Source: Natronoarchaeum philippinense | GTDB taxonomy: Archaea > Halobacteriota > Halobacteria > Halobacteriales > Natronoarchaeaceae | Direction: 5' to 3' | DNA length: 64,000 nucleotides | NCBI RefSeq assembly: GCF_900215575.1 | Contig: NZ_OBEJ01000002.1 | Location: 434,001 to 498,000, forward strand | Shown: in pieces, positions 33,675 to 42,090 of the stretch | How the letters are laid out: each line of letters begins with the position of its first letter | Position numbering within the stretch: position 1 is the stretch's first letter | The notes under the pieces: model-generated | What the model was told of the DNA's origin: nothing | Seen by the model: the letters and a program-made list of their open reading frames with translations, nothing else | Databases searched by the model: none | Program-made: the position numbers and the translations under genes

Positions 33675-34199
33675 ATGGAGAAGACGCCGGAGGGCACGTC
33701 GGTCGGCGTCGACGACCCCTACGAGCACGCGGGAGTCTGCGACCACGTCACCGACGACGGCCGGTGTCGGTACGCCTTCGAGTTCCCCGAACACGATCCG
33801 GAGTTCGCCCGCGAGCGCCGGGCCGACGACTTCGCGTGTCCGGTGGCGGCCGACGACGAGGACTGGAACTGGGCCGACTGCCCGCACTTCCGGTCGCGCA
33901 ACCCCGACCGCGAATGCGTCCGCTGCGGGCTGGCGGAACGCCGACTCGCCCACGACGACGAGCGGCCGTTGCTAGAAGAACACCACCTGTCCTACGCGTC
34001 GGCCGGCGAGACGCTCTCCCACGAGATCACGGTCTACCTCTGTCGGTGGTGTCACGCCAAGGTCCACGAGTCGTGGGCACGGATCACCGACGATGTCAGT
34101 CCGGACGCCGAAGCGCTCGCCGAGGCCGAGCAGCGCCGGAGCAAAGAACAGGACGAGTTCGGGTTCGAGTCGGCGGCCGACCGCTACGGCGACGAGTGA
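33675..34199 (+). CDS. Zinc-binding protein with HNH-like motif (DUF7097-like)
   Basis: This 174-residue protein is rich in paired cysteines: CDHVTDDGRC, then CPVAADDEDWNWADCPHF, CVRCGLAERR, and LEEHHLSY followed about 22 residues later by LCRWCHAKVHESW. The spacing of HH, then CxxCHxxxH, resembles a beta-beta-alpha metal (HNH) finger, while the N-terminal cysteines look like structural zinc sites. The protein is small, acidic and soluble. HNH nuclease activity is not established for this haloarchaeal family. It begins 89 bp after the amylase. Confidence 0.75.
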   Translation: MEKTPEGTSVGVDDPYEHAGVCDHVTDDGRCRYAFEFPEHDPEFARERRADDFACPVAADDEDWNWADCPHFRSRNPDRECVRCGLAERRLAHDDERPLLEEHHLSYASAGETLSHEITVYLCRWCHAKVHESWARITDDVSPDAEALAEAEQRRSKEQDEFGFESAADRYGDE

Positions 34200-34237
34200 G
34201 GGTGCCGTGTTGCGGCTCTCCGACAGCACCGGGCGAG

Positions 34238-34265
34238 ACGCCGCCGCTCAGCGGGCGGGCGGCGT
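34238..34265. repeat. ACGCCGCC/GGCGGCGT inverted repeat
   Basis: 8-bp arms span the end of the HalOD1 gene (stop at 34248), 39 bp after the convergent zinc-protein stop. This is a member of the 3'-end palindrome family. Confidence 0.55.
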
Positions 34266-34697
34266 GACGCCGATGTGGCCGTGGCGAAACACCGTGATCT
34301 CGTAGTCGTGGTAGGTGAAGGTCATTTCGCCGGTGGCGAGTCGACCGTCCTCTTGGGGACTAAACAGGCGGTCGAGCAGTTCCGGATCGAGATAGTCGTA
34401 CAGCGGATCGAGGTCGGTCGCCGCGACGCCTTCGAGGTCGGCGACGATCATCACGACGATCATCGACAGCGGCATCGCGTCGCGCCAGTCGTACTCGACG
34501 TGATAGGTCCCCGTCTCGGCGTCGTAGCGGGTGCCGGCCGGCCCGTCGGTTTCGGCGCCCAGCGAGACCATCGTGTCTGACTCGATCCAAGCGTCCTCGT
34601 TGTCGTCGTCGTAGACGAGCGCGGCGCTGTCGCCGGACTCGCCGCTGTGTTCGACGTAGCTGTACCCCTCGTCGCATCCCCCATCTGGTGGGCTCAT
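34248..34697 (-). CDS. HalOD1 output-domain protein 1
   Basis: This 149-residue acidic protein has an N-terminal part of about 70 residues (GYSYVEHSGES and WIESDTMVSLGAE) and a C-terminal HalOD1-type domain. The pattern is YHVEYDWRDAMPLSMIVVMIVADLEGVAATDLDPLYDYLDPELLDRLF, then a beta hairpin ending FTYHDYEITVFRHGHIGV. HalOD1 is a haloarchaeal signal-transduction output domain of unknown biochemical role. It is one of three copies on this strand within 1.6 kb, together with two small zinc proteins. Confidence 0.88.
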   Translation of the reverse strand: MSPPDGGCDEGYSYVEHSGESGDSAALVYDDDNEDAWIESDTMVSLGAETDGPAGTRYDAETGTYHVEYDWRDAMPLSMIVVMIVADLEGVAATDLDPLYDYLDPELLDRLFSPQEDGRLATGEMTFTYHDYEITVFRHGHIGVTPPAR

Positions 34698-34769
34698 ATC
34701 GGTGAGAACGTCGTCAGGTGTTTGTCCATGATCCGTGCCTAAAGCTTCCTCGGTCGCGTTTTCGTGCGG

Positions 34770-34955
34770 TTAGGGTTCAGATTCTTCCCAGTCGTCTCGG
34801 CAGTCCTCGTCGCAGAACGGGTAGAGTTCGAACTCGCCGTTCTCCGTCCGGGCGACGACTGGGTGCCACTCGCTCGTGTCGATGCTCTCCGCGCAGTACG
34901 CACAGAGTTCCCCCGTGCGTGCGTCGTCTGTCGCTCGTTCGTCCACGTCGGTCAC
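34770..34955 (-). CDS. Small zinc protein of the HalOD1 cluster, copy 1 (DUF7576-like)
   Basis: This 61-residue protein has a TRASH-like zinc module: CAYCAESIDTSEWHPVV, then FELYPFCDEDCRDDW. The C-x2-C and C-x3-C pairs are spaced about 27 residues apart. It starts at GTG (34955), 16 bp after the stop of the second HalOD1 gene. Copy 2 at 35357-35542 shares the EWHP and YxFC-x3-C core. A role as a metal-dependent adaptor or regulator is inferred from repeated pairing with HalOD1 genes. Confidence 0.85.
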   Translation of the reverse strand: MTDVDERATDDARTGELCAYCAESIDTSEWHPVVARTENGEFELYPFCDEDCRDDWEESEP

Positions 34956-34971
34956 GGTCGGTTGCTCCGGA

Positions 34972-35259
34972 TCATTCTGTGTCCTTCTGTTCGCGCTCGT
35001 CGAGGACGGTTGCGCTCACCTGCCCGTCGGCCTGCAGCCGAACGCGGCAACCGGCGACATCGACGAGCAGTCTGCCGTCCGAACTGGCCGACGCGAACAG
35101 GCGATCGACTGCGTCGAGGTCGATGTGGTCGTGAATCGGCTCTAGCTCCAGTGGGTCGATTCCCCGTGCCTCCGCGATGGCACGGATCACGGCGTCGCTC
35201 GCGCTGCCGTCCTCCTGCGACCACTCGGCAGCGCCGGTGTCCGTGGTGCGGGCGGTCAT
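34972..35259 (-). CDS. HalOD1 output-domain protein 2
   Basis: This 95-residue protein is essentially a single HalOD1 domain: SDAVIRAIAEARGIDPLELEPIHDHIDLDAVDRLF, then the short hairpin GRLLVDVAGCRVRLQADGQVSAT. It lies between the two zinc-protein genes and is probably co-transcribed with them. The domain is usually fused to receiver or sensor modules in haloarchaeal two-component proteins. Here it is freestanding, so its partner is presumably supplied in trans. Confidence 0.88.
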   Translation of the reverse strand: MTARTTDTGAAEWSQEDGSASDAVIRAIAEARGIDPLELEPIHDHIDLDAVDRLFASASSDGRLLVDVAGCRVRLQADGQVSATVLDEREQKDTE

Positions 35260-35356
35260 GATTCGTACATACCGAACCTACCAGCAAAGTCGTGTTACCT
35301 AGTATGCAAACGTCGCGCGAAGCCGTATGCCTACACACGTTGGGTCGGTGTCGTAC

Positions 35357-35542
35357 TCACTGCTCCGGTCGATTCCACGCTCGCCGGCACGCCTCGCTGC
35401 AGAAGGCGTATATCCGGAGGTCGCCGCCGATGGTATCGGTACGAATCGGATGCCACTCGCGGCGTTCGATCGTGGCGCCACAGCGGTCACAGTCAACCTG
35501 AGCGGGCGATCGGCCCTTGTCGTTCGCATTTGCCACGGTCAC
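35357..35542 (-). CDS. Small zinc protein of the HalOD1 cluster, copy 2 (DUF7576-like)
   Basis: This 61-residue protein has CDRCGATIERREWHPIR, then LRIYAFCSEACRRAW. The cysteine layout and core are those of copy 1 (EWHP, YxFC-x3-C), but the termini are unrelated. It starts at GTG (35542), 9 bp after the third HalOD1 gene. The pairing HalOD1-then-zinc protein is thus repeated. The protein could bind Zn or Cu, and no DNA-binding motif is obvious. Confidence 0.85.
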   Translation of the reverse strand: MTVANANDKGRSPAQVDCDRCGATIERREWHPIRTDTIGGDLRIYAFCSEACRRAWNRPEQ

Positions 35543-35551
35543 GGGTCTACC

Positions 35552-35845
35552 TCAATCTTGAAACGTCGGCTGGACAGCACTCTCACCGTCGGAATCCGCT
35601 CCGGCGGTGGCTGTGGCTCGATCGCCAGCGGGCGTGACGGTCACATCGTTCGGTCCGCGAACCGTCACGTCGCAGTCGACTGCCGAAAACTGCACCTCGG
35701 CGCCGTCACAGCCCTCGACCAGCGTCTTCAGGGCGTCGAGGTCGACGGCGTCGTACAATGGCGGAAGATCGAGCGGGTCGGTGCCGGTGACGGCGGAGAG
35801 TTCCAGAACGATCGTCTGCGTGAGTGCGTCTGTAGTGTCAGTCAT
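35552..35845 (-). CDS. HalOD1 output-domain protein 3
   Basis: This 97-residue protein is a single HalOD1 domain: LTQTIVLELSAVTGTDPLDLPPLYDAVDLDALKTLVE, then VQFSAVDCDVTVRGPNDVTV, with a short acidic tail. It is the first gene of the HalOD1/zinc-protein cluster on the minus strand. The Bat-like regulator gene ends about 100 bp upstream of its start, so both may belong to one signalling locus. The start ATG (35845) was chosen over an upstream in-frame codon. Confidence 0.88.
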   Translation of the reverse strand: MTDTTDALTQTIVLELSAVTGTDPLDLPPLYDAVDLDALKTLVEGCDGAEVQFSAVDCDVTVRGPNDVTVTPAGDRATATAGADSDGESAVQPTFQD

Positions 35846-35948
35846 GGGTTCCAACTCTCAGTACACGACTGGGGGGCATACGAGTTCTACCTATGATACC
35901 ATCCGGGGCGACTGAGACCGGGCTATCTACCTAGACGCCCCGTCGGAG

Positions 35949-38900
35949 TCACTCGGTTTCCCGGTCAGCCGATCCGTAGAGCAACTCGAACAGCTTGCGC
36001 TGTGCGGCCCGGAGATGCGTGTTGAACGTCGGCTGCGAGATGTCCAACGAGGCGCCGATCTCCTCGCCGGTGCGGCGGCGGGGCGTCTCGAAGAACCCGC
36101 CAAAGTACGCCGTCCGGAGCACCTCGCGTTGGCGGTCGGTCAGTTCGGCGTCGAGTTCGGCCTGAAACTCGCGGCGCGAGCGGGTTTGGAGCGTGCGCTC
36201 GCGGCGCGCGCGCAACTCGACGACGTCGAACATCGCACGGAGCATCTCGACGAACCCCCGGACATCGACTGTCGCCGGTAGTTCGACGACGAGGCGCGCG
36301 CGCTCGCCGGTCGCCGTGATCTCCTGTGGTCGGGCGCCGTGGTCGAGCAGTCTCGGGATCAGCCCGCCCTCGGTGAGCGTACACTCGTACAACGGCGGCT
36401 CGTCGTCGGTGATCTGTCGGAGGTCTTCGACAAACGGTGACCGTGCCGCGTACTCTCGAACGGCGTCCGGAGTAGCATCGCTCACCGAGAACAGCGTGCG
36501 CAACCCGCCGCCCTCTTGCAGAAATACGTTTTCGAAGTCGAACTGACCGCCGCTGTCGGCCAGAAACTGGAACACGAACGAATCGGGATCGTACAGCTCC
36601 AGTTCCAACTCGACCACCTCGTCGCCGACGAGCGCGCGCTTGCTCTCGACGGCGTTGATCGCGTACGCGATCGTGTCACACAAGTCCGCTAGCGTTTCGC
36701 GTTCTCGACCGTCGAACAGGTCCGCCCGGTCGCCGTACACCGTGAGGACGCCGTACCGATAGCGCCCGTACTCGATCGGCACGCTGACCGCGGAGCTGAT
36801 CCCGTTGCGCAGGGCGGACTGGCGCCATCGGGACAGCGGCGGTTCGGCGTGGACGCCGTCGATCACCTGCACGTCTCCGGACTCGGCGGCCGCGAGACTC
36901 GGCTCGCGGTCCTCGGTGTCACGCGCGGACAGATCGATGTCGGCGAGATAGCTCACCTCGCCGGTTGCAGCGACTCGCGAGAGGCCGCCGTCGCCGTCGT
37001 GACGGCCGATCCACGCGAGTTCGTAGGGGCTGACCGTGGCGAGTTGGTCGCAGACGGCGGTCTCGATTTCGGAGCGGCTGGACGCCCCGACGAGCACTTG
37101 CTCGATCCCTCGGACGACTTCGTTGACCCGCGCGAGCCGTTCGAGATCCTCGTTTTTGCGCTGCAGCGCCGCCTCTCGGTCCCGGAGCGTCTCCTCGCGC
37201 TCGGCGCGGTCGAGCGCGGCCCGGATCGTCGCGGCGACCGTCTGGACGAAGCCCAGCTGCGGATCCGGCATCGTCCCTTCGCCGGCGACGCCGACGAGCA
37301 AGACGCCGTGTCTGCCAAGCGGCAGCGCGAGCCGCTCCCGAAGGACGACCGGTTCTGCGGGCAGTTCGATCCGCCGGTCAGGGGCGTCCGAACGCTGCTC
37401 GTCGTTGACGAACGCCTCCCACGCCGGTCCCGATTCGACATCGAACAGATCGGTCCGTTCGAGAAGCTGCTCGCCAAGTGGCGTCGCAGCGGCGGGTCGT
37501 AGCTTGCCGGCCTGCTCGTCGTAGCGGGCGACGACAGCGATCGGCAGTCCGAGGTCGCCGGGGGCGGATTCGGCGACGACATCACAGACTGCCTCGATCG
37601 ATTCGAGCTCCATGAGCAGCCGGGTGACATCGCTGAGCGCCCCGATCTGCTCTTCGCGGCGCTCGCGCTCGATCGCCGTCGCCAGCAGGTCGGTGACGTG
37701 ACGGACGAACTCGACCTCGTGATCGTCGTACGTCCGGCGGTCGGTAGTGTGGGTGCCGAACACGCCCCACGGGTTGTCGCGTGGTCCGACGACGACGCTG
37801 ATCCCGCTCGAAACGTCGTGGTCGGTCAGCAGTTCGGGACCGGCAAAGCGCGCCTCGGTGTCGAGGTCCTCGACGACGACCGGCTCGCCCATCAGGACGG
37901 TGTGGCCGGCCTGTGAGTTGTCGCGAGCGTCGACGGTCGCCGAGCCGACGGCGCCGTCGCGCCAGCCGACGCCGGCGCGCAACAGGAGTTCGTCGCCGCC
38001 TTCGTCGAATTCGAGCACCTTCGCGTACTCGTGGTCGAGCACGTCGGCGACCAGTTCAGTCGCTTCCGCGAACAGGTCGTCGAGGGCAGTCTCCGCGAGT
38101 GCCAGCCGCCGGAGGTCGGCGAGCGCACGCTGTTGTTGGACGTGCGCTTCGAGCGCCGACTCCCGGATCTTGCGGTCGGTGACGTTCTGTGACAGCCCCA
38201 TCGCCGCGAACACCTCGCCGTCGTCGTCGCGCACCGGGACGAAGTGAAATTGGTAGCTCTCGCCGTCGATTGTCGCCTCGACGCTGGAGCGCTCGCCGCC
38301 GAGCGCGGCCTCGTAGCGCGGGACGACGACCTCGGCGATCTCCTCGGGAAGCGCCTCCCGGAGCGGTTCGCCTTCGAGATCCGTCCGGGTCAGCTCAGTT
38401 TGGCCCTCCGGCGTCCCGCCGAACGTGACGTACCGGAGTTGGGGATCGACGAGCGCGACGGCGCCGTTCGGGAAGTTCTCGATCAGCGTTCGGTAGCGCC
38501 GGCGAGACTCCTCCAGTTCGCGCTCGCGGCTGGACGCCGCGGATCGGCTCAGTGTGGATCCAGCGCCGTCCGTGACGAGCGCGGCGACCTTTCGGGCGAG
38601 CGCCGGGGGCGAGTGCTCGCCGGCACGCTGGAGATAGTCCGTCGCACCGGCGTCGAACGCTGCGGTGATCTCGGCCGAGCTATCTGGAGTGCCGTACAGC
38701 ACGACCGGAACGTCGGGGCGCCGCTCGCGGATCGCTCTGACGACGTTGACACCTGCGACATCGTCAAGCTGGTCGGCACAGATCAGACAATCGGCGCCGT
38801 CAAGCGGACCGTTGAGAGCGTGGTCCGGCTCCTCGACCCGGCGCACCGACGCCGACGGAAGTTCCGTCGTCAAGGCGTCGACGACAGCAGCGTCGTCGCC

Positions 38901-38963
38901 GATAAAGATGACAGAGTGTTGGTCGGGCTCCGCGGTGACGCGCCCGGTGCCGTCGCCAGTCAC
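35949..38963 (-). CDS. Bat-like multi-domain regulator: receiver-like, PAS, GAF repeats, HTH_10
   Basis: This 1004-residue protein has a receiver-like N-terminus (about 15-130; VIFIGDDAAVVDALTT, ending GATDYLQRA). The acidic residue appears one place off the usual phospho-acceptor position, so it may be degenerate. A PAS domain (about 155-270), two or three GAF-type domains (about 285-430, 440-590 and 615-765), a bacterio-opsin-activator linker, and a C-terminal HTH_10 (LTDRQREVLRTAYFGGFFETPRRRTGEEIGASLDISQ, about 935-970) follow. Such regulators sense light, redox or small ligands and bind promoters directly. Targets are unknown. The HalOD1 genes next to it are obvious candidates. Confidence 0.9.
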   Translation of the reverse strand: MTGDGTGRVTAEPDQHSVIFIGDDAAVVDALTTELPSASVRRVEEPDHALNGPLDGADCLICADQLDDVAGVNVVRAIRERRPDVPVVLYGTPDSSAEITAAFDAGATDYLQRAGEHSPPALARKVAALVTDGAGSTLSRSAASSRERELEESRRRYRTLIENFPNGAVALVDPQLRYVTFGGTPEGQTELTRTDLEGEPLREALPEEIAEVVVPRYEAALGGERSSVEATIDGESYQFHFVPVRDDDGEVFAAMGLSQNVTDRKIRESALEAHVQQQRALADLRRLALAETALDDLFAEATELVADVLDHEYAKVLEFDEGGDELLLRAGVGWRDGAVGSATVDARDNSQAGHTVLMGEPVVVEDLDTEARFAGPELLTDHDVSSGISVVVGPRDNPWGVFGTHTTDRRTYDDHEVEFVRHVTDLLATAIERERREEQIGALSDVTRLLMELESIEAVCDVVAESAPGDLGLPIAVVARYDEQAGKLRPAAATPLGEQLLERTDLFDVESGPAWEAFVNDEQRSDAPDRRIELPAEPVVLRERLALPLGRHGVLLVGVAGEGTMPDPQLGFVQTVAATIRAALDRAEREETLRDREAALQRKNEDLERLARVNEVVRGIEQVLVGASSRSEIETAVCDQLATVSPYELAWIGRHDGDGGLSRVAATGEVSYLADIDLSARDTEDREPSLAAAESGDVQVIDGVHAEPPLSRWRQSALRNGISSAVSVPIEYGRYRYGVLTVYGDRADLFDGRERETLADLCDTIAYAINAVESKRALVGDEVVELELELYDPDSFVFQFLADSGGQFDFENVFLQEGGGLRTLFSVSDATPDAVREYAARSPFVEDLRQITDDEPPLYECTLTEGGLIPRLLDHGARPQEITATGERARLVVELPATVDVRGFVEMLRAMFDVVELRARRERTLQTRSRREFQAELDAELTDRQREVLRTAYFGGFFETPRRRTGEEIGASLDISQPTFNTHLRAAQRKLFELLYGSADRETE

Positions 38964-39187
38964 GTCGGGATCACGGATCGAGCGGTCCTGACGGGAGACC
39001 TATCGGGCCGTTCGCATAGCGACCCGCCGAACGGTGACGGACGCCCCGAACGGGACGGCCTCGCGTTCGGACTCCGCCCCAGTGAGTCAGCCATTGCTAC
39101 GGTGGACGGGACCTGCAGATAAAAGCCGGGTGCCAAAGTCTGTAGGTCTGTTCGACAAAGCCGGCGGCGGCGTCGTGGCGTGCTACG

Positions 39188-39388
39188 CTACCGCTCGACG
39201 ATGTCGCCGATTCGCCGAGGCTCACCGCCGAGTTCGGGGTTCTCAGCGACGATCTGGAGCACCTCGTGGTCGGTCACGTCGAAGTAGTCCTTCTGGATGG
39301 CGTCCTCGATGAGCGCCCGCTCCAGTCGGAACTCGGTGCCTTCGTACACGACATCGACCCCCTGCTCGTCGAACGCGAGCGTCGTCAT
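39188..39388 (-). CDS. Small conserved haloarchaeal protein (DUF5800-like)
   Basis: This 66-residue acidic protein starts MTTLAFDEQGVDVVYEGTEFRLERALIEDA and continues DYFDVTDHEVLQIVAENPELGGEPRRIGDIVER. It is compact with no metal or membrane motif, and matches the single-domain DUF5800 proteins found throughout haloarchaea. It stands alone between the Bat-like regulator and the bactofilin-like gene. Function is unknown. Confidence 0.8.
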   Translation of the reverse strand: MTTLAFDEQGVDVVYEGTEFRLERALIEDAIQKDYFDVTDHEVLQIVAENPELGGEPRRIGDIVER

Positions 39389-39432
39389 GCGAGTTGCTCG
39401 GCGCCCCGGCGCTAAAAGTCTTGCAGGACGGC

Positions 39433-39446
39433 GGCGTCCCGACGCC
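39433..39446. repeat. GGCGTC/GACGCC inverted repeat
   Basis: 6-bp arms around CC lie in the divergent region upstream of the bactofilin-like gene. This is the only family member not clearly 3' of a gene and may be chance. Confidence 0.4.
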
Positions 39447-39509
39447 CTAGCGCCCGCTGTGTCTGACGCCCGTCGGACGCCGCAACGGGTTTATTATCGG
39501 GCGCTGGGA

Positions 39510-40376
39510 ATGGAGGGTGTGTCGCTGCGATCGAACCCTCTCGACGAACTGTCGATCCCCGACGGCACCACCGTCGAGGAGCACGACCTCGTGACCGACG
39601 GCGACGTGTTGCTTGGCGGCCGCGCCACCGTCGAGTTCGGCGTCCGCGGGCGGAACGTGCTCGCCGGCGAGGGCGTGCGCTTCGGCGGGGACATCGAGGC
39701 CGAAGCCGACTGCCGGCTCGACATGTGGTGTGACGTCGAGGGGAACGTGCTGGTCGGCCGGGACGCCTACCTCGGCGAGCGCGTCCACGTCGGCGGCCAG
39801 CTGATGGTCAGCGGCGATCTGGACATCGGCGACGACGTGGACATCGAGGAGGGCTTCGAGGCAAACGGCTGGATCGTCATCCGCAACCCGATGCCGACGA
39901 TCGTCTTCCTGTACGTCTATCTCACCCAACTGCTCCGCATCGGCGAGGAAGACGCCGCCGAGCGTATTCTCGACGAGTTCGTCGACGAGGACGACCCCGA
40001 GCGCGATCCGCTGGTCGTACCTCGCAACGGAACCGTCAGTGACGACGCGTGGCGCGTCTCGACGCCGGCCCGCATCGGCGACGACTGCCGACTCCACGGC
40101 AACGTCCGCGCCGAGGAGATCTCTGTCGGAGAAGACAACAACATCTTCGGCAGCCTCCGGGCGCGCGAGGATGTCTCGATCGGCTCGGGAACGCGCATCC
40201 ACGGCGACGTGACGACCCGGAGCGGGACGGTCGCGATCGCCGACGGCGCGCGCGTGCTCGGCGACGTGTCCTGCGAGAACCTGGAACTCGAAGACGGCGC
40301 GACCGTCGACGGGACGATGCGCGCCAGCGGTGAGGTGAAGATGCAACGCGACCGGCAGCCGCGGGATCCGGAGTGA
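39510..40376 (+). CDS. Bactofilin-like polymer-forming beta-helix protein
   Basis: This 288-residue protein is built of repeated short strands such as VEGNVLVGRDAYLGERVHVGG, GDLDIGDDVDIEEG, RIHGDVTTRSGTVAIADGARV and VSCENLELEDGATVDGT. That is the right-handed beta-helix pattern of bactofilins/polymer-forming cytoskeletal proteins. A helical insert (TIVFLYVYLTQLLRIGEEDAAERIL, about 130-155) interrupts it. The start is uncertain: the ATG at 39510 is only about 17 bp from the TATA-like TTTATTA (39490-39496), while a GTG at 39519 would fit a leaderless transcript better. Confidence 0.85.
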   Translation: MEGVSLRSNPLDELSIPDGTTVEEHDLVTDGDVLLGGRATVEFGVRGRNVLAGEGVRFGGDIEAEADCRLDMWCDVEGNVLVGRDAYLGERVHVGGQLMVSGDLDIGDDVDIEEGFEANGWIVIRNPMPTIVFLYVYLTQLLRIGEEDAAERILDEFVDEDDPERDPLVVPRNGTVSDDAWRVSTPARIGDDCRLHGNVRAEEISVGEDNNIFGSLRAREDVSIGSGTRIHGDVTTRSGTVAIADGARVLGDVSCENLELEDGATVDGTMRASGEVKMQRDRQPRDPE

Positions 40377-40403
40377 CGCCGCTGGGCGAGGCGTTCAGAA
40401 GGA

Positions 40404-40420
40404 CGACAGCCTCGCTGTCG
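40404..40420. repeat. CGACAGC/GCTGTCG hairpin
   Basis: 7-bp arms around CTC lie 28 bp after the bactofilin-like stop. It has a 3'-end position like the GACGCC palindromes, but a different sequence. Confidence 0.5.
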
Positions 40421-40518
40421 CTATGTGATTCTCAACAATATTGGGCTGTGTGTCTGATCGGTAGATACAGGCGGAGAAGATATCGGGGCGTCTATCGAGC
40501 TCTGTAGCTACGCTAAAT

Positions 40519-40908
40519 TCATTCCTGATAGATTGCTTTGGGGTCAAGGGCGACGCTGTGAACCGTCCAGCAGTCACCCCGCTCGATGCCGATCTTGTGA
40601 CCGTTGCGACAGTCCGTATTTGGCCCCTGTCCCCCGTCAGGGCCACAACAGCCACAGTAGACTTCCATATCTAATGTGGTTTCGACCATGTCCTCCGGAT
40701 TTAGCAGGGGCCAGCCGTCTGCCCTCGGAATAGGACTATCGTCAGGACTCTCCAGATAGTATCCCTCGGGTACGTAATCCGGCTCACCAGCACCCATTTC
40801 TGCTAGCTGCATCACGCTTTCCCCCTCCTGGAGTAACGTCTCGTCAGTAAGTTTGGTTACCGGCCGAGTCACGGCTGCATCACATTCCCAACACCGATAG
40901 ACGACCAT
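40519..40908 (-). CDS. Cysteine-rich protein of unknown function
   Basis: This 129-residue protein has CWECD near the N-terminus and VYCGCCGPDGGQGPNTDCRNGH near the middle of the C-terminal part, probably zinc ligands. It starts MVVYRCWECDAAV and ends VALDPKAIYQE. Base composition is lower in GC than the flanks, which hints at recent acquisition. It stands alone between AT-rich gaps. I do not recognise the family. Confidence 0.65.
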   Translation of the reverse strand: MVVYRCWECDAAVTRPVTKLTDETLLQEGESVMQLAEMGAGEPDYVPEGYYLESPDDSPIPRADGWPLLNPEDMVETTLDMEVYCGCCGPDGGQGPNTDCRNGHKIGIERGDCWTVHSVALDPKAIYQE

Positions 40909-41111
40909 TGCTCTGGTTTTGAATTCCGATGGAGATAGTTAATGATTCTCTCCGTTTCACGCTCTGTCTCCCGCACGGTGTGAGGTATCTGTCCTATCCG
41001 GTAGACCAGTGGTACATCCGCACATCTACTGAACGGGTATTCCAGTCCCAGAAGCCTCGAACAAATCCGAGTTGGCTATAATATTCCTAAGTCAGCCGCC
41101 GACCGCAACCG

Positions 41112-41504
41112 TCAGTTCTCACTCGCCCGCCGGAAGAACGCGATCGCGGCGCCGAGCAGCGTCAGGTTCTGGAGGAACGAGGTGAGCTCCTCGCTGCGCG
41201 AGTCCTCGTCGACGGCCCAGAAGTCGTGCATGAGCGGCGTGACGCCGACGAAGAACGCGGCGATGCTGCCTGCGGCGAGCTTGGGGAGTTTCCAGAGCCC
41301 GATGCCGATGCTCCCGCCAAGGAGGAGGCCGCTCGACGCGGGAACCAGTTTGTCGGGGAGCGGGACGCCCTTGGCGTCCGCGTAGGCGATGCGCCCGTCG
41401 AGGTTCGTCAGATTGCGAAGCGCGAGCGCCGCGAGACCGCTCGCAAAGAGAAGCCGTCCGAGTCGTGACGGCGGCGTATCGGTGGTCGAATCGGTGTCTG
41501 ACAT
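41112..41504 (-). CDS. DoxX-like small membrane protein
   Basis: This 130-residue protein has three or four hydrophobic segments: about 14-30, then VPASSGLLLGGSIGIGLW, AAGSIAAFFVGVTPLMHDFW and LQNLTLLGAAIAFF. This pattern, with a DFW-like motif between the last two, is typical of DoxX proteins. DoxX-like proteins are often linked to redox or respiratory functions but have no defined enzyme activity here. The gene stands alone. Confidence 0.8.
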   Translation of the reverse strand: MSDTDSTTDTPPSRLGRLLFASGLAALALRNLTNLDGRIAYADAKGVPLPDKLVPASSGLLLGGSIGIGLWKLPKLAAGSIAAFFVGVTPLMHDFWAVDEDSRSEELTSFLQNLTLLGAAIAFFRRASEN

Positions 41505-41631
41505 CGTTCGATTCGAACAGCGCCGATCCAGTTAACCGACACTCTATCACGTCTGCCTGCCGCTACTCCTCGCCGATACCACGGCTGCTGATACCTCACA
41601 CGTCGGGTGCCATCTATCGGCGTGAACTCGG

Positions 41632-41711
41632 TCACGGCCACTCGGCGTCGGCGTCCTCGATGGGTTCCGCGACGACGCCGTCGTGTCGGGGGAACGTTCG
41701 CACGTAGATGG
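41632..41711 (-). pseudogene. Truncated copy of the small zinc-finger gene at 42525
   Basis: On the minus strand this reads IYVRTFPRHDGVVAEPIEDADAEWP and stop, matching the last about 25 codons of the gene at 42525-42698 (IYVPWAEDREVCVAHARVLARRDGVVTEPIEDADAEWP). The N-terminal cysteines and the start are missing. Similarity continues past the stop in ACACGTCGGGT. The AbrB/PIN pair lies between the two copies. Confidence 0.75.
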
Positions 41712-41823
41712 GGTGTCGGAGAGGCAGGTAGAGCGGTCACCGAGTACATAACTCAGAGAGACGGGAAAAACAGCCGAACAACGGGAACACCTTTATTTTT
41801 CCCACACAACAAGTACCCACACC
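41712..41823 (+). promoter_or_regulatory. Promoter region of the toxin-antitoxin pair
   Basis: CTTTATTTTT (41791-41800) is centred 28 bp upstream of the antitoxin ATG (41824), so it is the likely TATA box of a short-leader transcript. The rest of the about 110-bp stretch has no gene. Confidence 0.55.
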
Positions 41824-42090
41824 ATGTCCAAGTCGACAGACGAACGGGGACGAATCTACCTCCCGAAGGATGTCCGCGAGCGGTTCGGGGACCAGTATCG
41901 CATCGTCGAACTCCCGAGCCACGTCGCACTCTTCCCTGTCGATGAGGACCCGCTGGAGGGCCTCCGGGCGGCTGTTGGCGATGCCTTCGCCGAGACGGAG
42001 GCCGAGGACTTGAAAGGAACCGCCCGCGAGGCGGTTTCCCGAGAGGTTCGAGCGGAAGCGGACGACCGGTCGCAGGACGACGAGGAGTGA
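41824..42090 (+). CDS. AbrB/SpoVT-type antitoxin
   Basis: This 88-residue protein starts MSKSTDERGRIYLPKDVRERFGDQYRIVELPSHVALFPV, a swapped-hairpin AbrB DNA-binding domain with the RIYLPKDVRERF core. A C-terminal acidic helix (about 45-88) would wrap the toxin. The stop overlaps the toxin start. Such antitoxins neutralise the PIN toxin and repress their own promoter. Confidence 0.9.
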   Translation: MSKSTDERGRIYLPKDVRERFGDQYRIVELPSHVALFPVDEDPLEGLRAAVGDAFAETEAEDLKGTAREAVSREVRAEADDRSQDDEE

